Below are positions 59,625-64,000 of a stretch of DNA of 64,000 bases, piece after piece. Each line of letters starts with the position of its first letter. Positions within the stretch are counted from its first letter, which is position 1. The stretch covers positions 40,335,001 through 40,399,000 of the forward strand of contig CM027378.1 in the NCBI GenBank assembly GCA_015680905.1, written 5' to 3'. The position numbers and the translations under genes were made by a program. The stretch is from Coptis chinensis. Lineage: Eukaryota > Streptophyta > Magnoliopsida > Ranunculales > Ranunculaceae. The notes under the pieces are model-generated. The model was not told the origin of the DNA. It was given only the letters and a program-made list of their open reading frames with translations, and searched no databases.

Positions 59625-59780
59625 GCTGGCGCGCTTATCTTATATGCTGCCCGGCCGGAGTAAATTCGAAAGTCCAAGAACTTAGCTGGTCGCGCCTCTT
59701 TGAAGCTGGCCAGCTTCGATTGTATTGATCAAATTCCAAGAATATAGCGCTGGTCGCGCTCTTTGAAGCGGGCCTTCGAT
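59625..59780 (-). repeat. GC-rich short-repeat cluster in the leader of G
   Basis: Copies: GCTGGCGCGCTTA (59625-59637), GCTGGTCGCGCCTCTTTG (59684-59701), GCTGGCCAGCTTCG (59705-59718), GCGCTGGTCGCGCTCTTTG (59747-59765). Same place as in A and B, different word. Confidence 0.7.
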
Positions 59781-59923
59781 TATTTTTCTCATGGAATTTT
59801 TCCAAAACTGAAAACGGTAACCACAAAGATGAATCAAAAAGGGTGGGTGGGTGAAATGGGACTTAAAATTACTAATTCTATTATGAAAACAATGCTAAAG
59901 TGCAACTAAGATGGCAGGCCATT

Positions 59924-61282
59924 TGGTAAGAGTGAAATGAATAGTCTACCTACTTAAATGAACTATGGTTCCACAACGTAAGTAAACTAAACTTTTCCTT
60001 TTACGTGGTTGATTATCAAAGAATTCTACTCTCAATCCTATAAGATATAGTGGAGTAGATAAGTTCGCTCCACTCCTAGTGCTCTAGCATGGATGTTTTC
60101 TAATCTAACTAGTCGTTTTTAAGTCTATGAGAGTTTTACGAAAGGGATTTAAATAACGATGAAACAACCCCCAAAAGCCAACTATTGGTTATTGGAATAC
60201 TAAGGGAATGCTACGTTGATTCTATATGATAAGGAGTTAGAGGGGATTGATTCCACCTTAACTCAACTTAATCCACTAACGACGAATCGTCGTAATCCGA
60301 ATTGAACTGCTTCGCAGAACAATTGGTTATTCCTAATCTCTAATTATACATGGCATTTCTACCAATCATAACTAGCATGTGAACAATTAAACCCATTCTC
60401 ATGGTGAACTAATCATTTCTAGAGTGGAATAGAAAATACGACGACTCTACGATAATCGGAATCAAGCTTTCATCAAGGCTTCACAACCCCCTCTAATGGA
60501 GGTTTAGCCTTGAATCATTCCGCAATCATTTCCATTTATATTAAAACTAAACATAATATAAAGCATTGAAATTTATTTAATTGAACAATAATGAAATCTA
60601 ATTTAATGACTAAATTGAACTAAGGACATGAATTGAAATTAGATCTAGAATTGGAATTGACAAAATCGAAATGGATAAAGAATACTACTTTATTTATCTA
60701 ATCAATCAAGAACAATGATTCGAGAGATTTAATCTAAAACAAGAATTTAAATGGAACTAAAACTTAATTTAATTAATAAAACTAGATCTATAATTCTATA
60801 TCTTAATTTAGGTCTAACTAGCTACCATTAATGAAGAGCTAAGCTTTTGTTTTTATACATCCAGATCCAAAATTCGTGCATGGGCTTGGAGCCATGGGTT
60901 GGGCCAGAATCGGGCCCAAAACCCAATTCTTTTCAAATCAAAAGGCCTCTTCAGCTGCAGTTGACTTCCACAGACTTTTCGTCCACTTCTGCTCCTCTGA
61001 TTGGGTCAAGGCTTGGACCATTACAAAGCTCTTTTCCGAGCCGGTCGTTTTGACATAAGGTATGCCCAATTCGGTGGTCTGAGTCCAAAGATACGGCTTT
61101 TCGAAGTTCTCACGACTTTGCTCCTCAGATCTCGCTAAAGTGGTACATTTCGCATAATGGACTTTGAAGCCCTGGAAAATGCATAAAAACGCTGTCGGTG
61201 TTAACTCTTACTTATTATTCACATAATTGGTCTAACAGTATGATTATTAAGGGGTTAAAACTACAGTTTTGGGCTCTTATCA
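59924..61282 (-). repeat. 5' LTR of element G
   Basis: Same length as 49006-50364 and nearly identical in the middle (60300-60840 against 49380-49920). A worn primer site (TGGCCTGCC on the minus strand) follows at 59913-59921. Confidence 0.92.
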
Positions 61283-61287
61283 GTTGG

Positions 61288-61339
61288 TTTGAGCAATAAC
61301 TCCGATTGCTGACAAAATTAGACAACCATCTACTCATAA
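61288..61339 (+). other. Junction sequence right of G
   Basis: About 50 bp between G's target copy and the resumption of F integrase. It may belong to H or to F; neither could be shown. Confidence 0.4.
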
Positions 61340-62690
61340 TTGTTGACATAATCTTTTCCTGATAAGCACATTTATGTTATCCTGTCTACACCTTGGTATG
61401 CTGATATTGTTAACTATCTGGTGACTAAAGATACTCCACCCTGGTGGAATAGAAATCAACGGAAGAAGTTTTTAGCACAAGTAAGTACTATAATTGGGAT
61501 GATCCTTACCTTTTCAAGTACTGTCCGGATCAAATTATCCGACATTGCATTCCAGATTTGGAATAATCCGCCGTTCTCTCTTTTTGTCACGAACAGGCTT
61601 GTGGAGGGCATTTTAGTGCCAATAAAATTGCTGCTAAGGTCTTACAATGTGGATTCTGCTAGTTAACACTCTTTCGCGATGCATTTCTTCATTACAAGGC
61701 ATGTACTCATTGCCAACATCTTGGTTCGTATCTCTGCACGTAACATGATGCCCTTAAATCCCATTCTCATAGTGGAGATTTTTGACGTCTGGGGCATCGA
61801 TTTCATGAGACCCTTTCCCACCTCTCATGGTTTCATCTACATCCTAGTCGATGTAGACTATGTCTCCAAGTGGATAGAGGTCGTACCATGTCGTAATAAT
61901 GATAACAAAACTGTAATAGCTTTTATAAAAGAAAACATTTTTTCAAGATTTGGAGTTCCAAAAGCCATCATTAGTGATGAAGGGTCACATTTTTGTAATC
62001 TGGTCTTTGAACATGTCATGAAAAAATATGGAGTAAACCACAAGGTTGCAACTCAATATCATCCACAAACAAGTGGTCAAGTGGAAGTTTATAATTGAGA
62101 GATTAAACGCATCTTAGAAAAACTAGTTAATCCAAACAGGAAAGACTGGTCTCTCCGTCTAAATGATGCCTTATGGGCATACCAAACTACATTTAAAACA
62201 CCTATAGGGTTGTCACCCTACATGCTTGTCTTTGGAAAACCTTGTCATCTACTAGTGGAACTAAAGCATCGCTCCTTGTGGGCAATAAAAAATCTTAATT
62301 ACAATCTCGATGCAGCAGGTAAGAAGTGTAAGCTGCAAATAAACGAACTTGAAGAAATTCGAAATGATGCATATGATCTCTCTAAAGATTATAAAACCAA
62401 CATGAAAAGGATTCATGACAAGCATATTTTACGAAAACATTTCGAAATTGGTCAAAATATTTTTCTTTATAACTCAAGGTTACATATGTTTCTAGGAAAA
62501 TAAAATACTCAATGGATTGGTCCTTACATGGTCATTGCAGTCACCCCACATGGGGCTATCACCGTGAAGGATCCTAAGGATAACAACACCTTCCAAGTTA
62601 ATGGTCAGGGAATAAAACACTATCATGAGTTACGGTCTATGGATGTAGAAGAAACCATTCTCAAAGATCCTATCTATGAGGATTAAATTC
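61340..62690 (+). pseudogene. Element F integrase (fossil)
   Basis: It begins PDKHIYVILSTPWYADIVNY and WWNRNQRKKFLAQV, the stretch before the zinc-binding part. The core reads [59 protein letters not shown] and [16 protein letters not shown]. The C-terminal part reads [20 protein letters not shown] and [15 protein letters not shown], ending near ILKDPIYED. Parallel to 25479-26740 of B. Fossil. Confidence 0.88.
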
Positions 62691-63706
62691 TCTGTTCTGT
62701 GATGTATTTCCAATCCTTTCATTCCCTTACATCTGCTTCTTTGGAGTAAATCGGAAAAGGTAACCGGACTACTACACTTGGAGTGTGTGGTTGTAAGTGC
62801 CGGAGCCTTTAGTCCACATATACTTGCATATTCCTTTTTAGCACTTTTACTCGTAGTTTGGAATAGTGTACCTCTATGGAGCAAGTATACAATTTTCTAT
62901 TTCTTTATTTTACACTCTTTTTGTTAGAATTAGCTTTTCCTTTTTGTTTTTATAAAAGTTCATGGTTTTTCCGGTTTTTATAATAAAGGATTCTTGACAC
63001 AACACTAGTCATGTGTTTTTGTTTCAAAACGGGCAATGGATTCTACACATACCAACCCATAGAAAATCTCAATCTAGGGGCAGTTTTAGATCAGTTTTGC
63101 TTATTAAAGGTCGACTATATCACAGTGCTATTCGCACGGGTCAGGACATTCCATGTCTTGCGCAATAAATCTCCCAACTCGTATAACTGACGCTCTGTCC
63201 GTCTGGATTGGGTTCACTCGGACCGACATAAAAGTTGCCTAAGACAATCTGTTATGGTATGTTTTTATCACTGTTTTTGTAAGAATCCTTTATATATATC
63301 TCTACATAGTTTTAAAAACGTGAGGATATGAAAATTAAAATCTTACATCTCAGAGTAACCAAAATGATACTGGGCTAATGTATGATTTTATCTTCTTGCA
63401 AAAACCCTCTATCTTGTTAGAGATATCTTTTAATAAAAACCAGAACCCAAAAAAAAAAAAAAAAAACTCGACGAGGAGTTAACTTCTAGAATTAACCAAA
63501 TGGTGTAACCCAAAGTGAAACCATTATTTGTTTAATTCTATCATACACCTCTCTATTATTGTCCCAAGAATCTGACGTTAAAAGACTCATTTTGAATAAA
63601 TCAAAAAATAAAAAATTTCCCTTTCTTTTCTAAAACTCTGCAAAATTTCCAGTTGCTAAAAATTTCAAAAACTTCTTTTCTCTCCCCCTTCTCCAAACCT
63701 TTCAAA
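62691..63706 (+). other. Spacer after pol of element F
   Basis: Non-coding, AT-rich. It includes a G-run ctaggggcag (63075), a small inverted repeat GACAT-TCC-ATGTC (63144-63156), an A-run (63448-63466) and a pyrimidine-rich leader just before the next ATG. Confidence 0.5.
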
Positions 63707-64000
63707 ATGTCTATAGACAGTTCTTTTCCACCGAGCAAGGCTCAATGGAGACGTGTACCCTCTGATGCAAAAGTTTTTGCTTCTCTTCCGATTGATATAA
63801 AACATGATATCTGGAAGAGAATTCACACCACCACGCCTGGTGCAAAAATAAATTCCTATGCATACAGACGGAGTGTGATCAGGGAGAACTGGTGCTTGAG
63901 ATGCCAAACACCAGACTACCCTGGGCTTCAGCTGATAAGTGAAGGTTCAGTATTTACAGTCTACATGTGCCTTACACCAAAGCACAGAGCTCGATCAGCT
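63707..64000 (+). CDS. Third-ORF candidate of element F, cut by window end (fossil context)
   Basis: ATG at 63707 opens a frame that runs 98 codons to the window edge. It starts MSIDSSFPPSKAQWRRVPSD, continues SLPIDIKHDIWKRIHTTTPG and NWCLRCQTPDYPG, and is basic, with a CxxC pair. It follows a CT-rich leader. Its position after pol matches the extra ORF of B and G, but I see no clear similarity to theirs. It may be element F's own third ORF or an unrelated gene start. Confidence 0.45.
   Translation, partial: MSIDSSFPPSKAQWRRVPSDAKVFASLPIDIKHDIWKRIHTTTPGAKINSYAYRRSVIRENWCLRCQTPDYPGLQLISEGSVFTVYMCLTPKHRARSA

Larger units (their letters stand above)
49006..61282 (-). mobile_element. Element G: Athila-type element without recognisable RT or integrase
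   Basis: Two LTRs of 1,359 bp (49006-50364 and 59924-61282) are nearly identical over most of their length by eye. GTTGG flanks the whole exactly (49001-49005 and 61283-61287). Parts on the minus strand are primer site, leader with GC-rich repeats, gag (59270-58000), linker and protease (57945-56810), spacer, third-ORF region (55036-52188), non-coding 3' region with AGGA hairpins, and polypurine tract. Reverse transcriptase, RNase H and integrase were not recognised, so it would rely on relatives in trans. It is broken, with many small breaks, yet has the best preserved ends in the window and is one of the youngest insertions. Confidence 0.9.
43741..64000 (+). mobile_element. Element F: Athila-type Ty3/Gypsy element, split by H and G
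   Basis: The plus strand carries gag (43741-44960), linker and protease (45137-45990), reverse transcriptase (46022-47225), RNase H (47226-47836), then the inserts H and G, then integrase (61340-62690), a non-coding spacer and a further open frame (63707-64000) at the window edge. Domain order is Gypsy, and the RT and gag place it near B. The LTRs were not identified; the 3' one lies outside. It is broken, with about ten breaks. It is older than G, which lies within it. Confidence 0.85.

Noticed and set aside
63144-63156. GACAT-TCC-ATGTC in F as another member of the AGGA hairpin set
   Set aside because: Different loop and no polypurine run just downstream.
1-64000. CRISPR array, prokaryotic operons, tRNA or rRNA genes
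   Set aside because: No regularly spaced direct repeats, ribosome sites or conserved RNA gene boxes were found; the content is that of a plant nuclear genome.

Overview
The window looks like repeat-rich heterochromatin from the nuclear genome of a eudicot plant. It is AT-rich and dominated by LTR retrotransposons nested in one another, with DNA transposons, MITEs and one LINE remnant. It also holds intron-bearing fragments of plant genes. I see no complete host gene, no tRNA or rRNA gene and no CRISPR array. All LTR elements here are treated as fossils.

Left edge to 35.0 kb. Element A (1-4241, minus) is the 5' half of an Athila-type Ty3/Gypsy element cut by the window start. A stretch with a MITE (4433-4767) follows. 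A LINE remnant (about 5650-6569 and 35031-35465) is split by Ty1/Copia element C (6570-35025, minus), which is bounded by an exact ATCAC duplication. C in turn hosts two Gypsy elements. D (11117-18281) sits beside C's zinc knuckle. B (19925-34749), a long Athila-type element, sits inside C's right LTR. B received a solo LTR of the opposite orientation (31456-32931, duplication GTTAG) and a hAT-type MITE (33434-33730, duplication GTTGCAAC). The order of events is LINE, then C, then B and D, then the solo LTR and the MITE.

35.0-43.7 kb. This is the least LTR-dense part. It holds a possible exon with good splice borders (36572-36835) and a CACTA cluster (37455-43003). That cluster carries five exon pieces, with introns, of a host exostosin-family glycosyltransferase resembling ExAD, an extensin arabinosyltransferase.

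43.7 kb to the end. Element F (plus strand, Athila-type) runs off the right edge. It is split by an unclassified insert H with gene-like sequence (about 47837-49000). G (49006-61282, minus, exact GTTGG duplication, very similar LTRs) lies next to H. G shows gag, protease and a third-ORF region but no recognisable reverse transcriptase or integrase. A 98-codon open frame (63707-64000) is cut by the window end.

Most notable observation: in B, D and G an AGGA-loop hairpin lies just upstream of the polypurine tract and again at internal polypurine-like runs. The stem sequence changes between copies while pairing is largely kept. A second pattern is a cluster of short GC-rich repeats found both before gag and before the third ORF, with a motif version specific to each element. 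Both are read by eye and untested.
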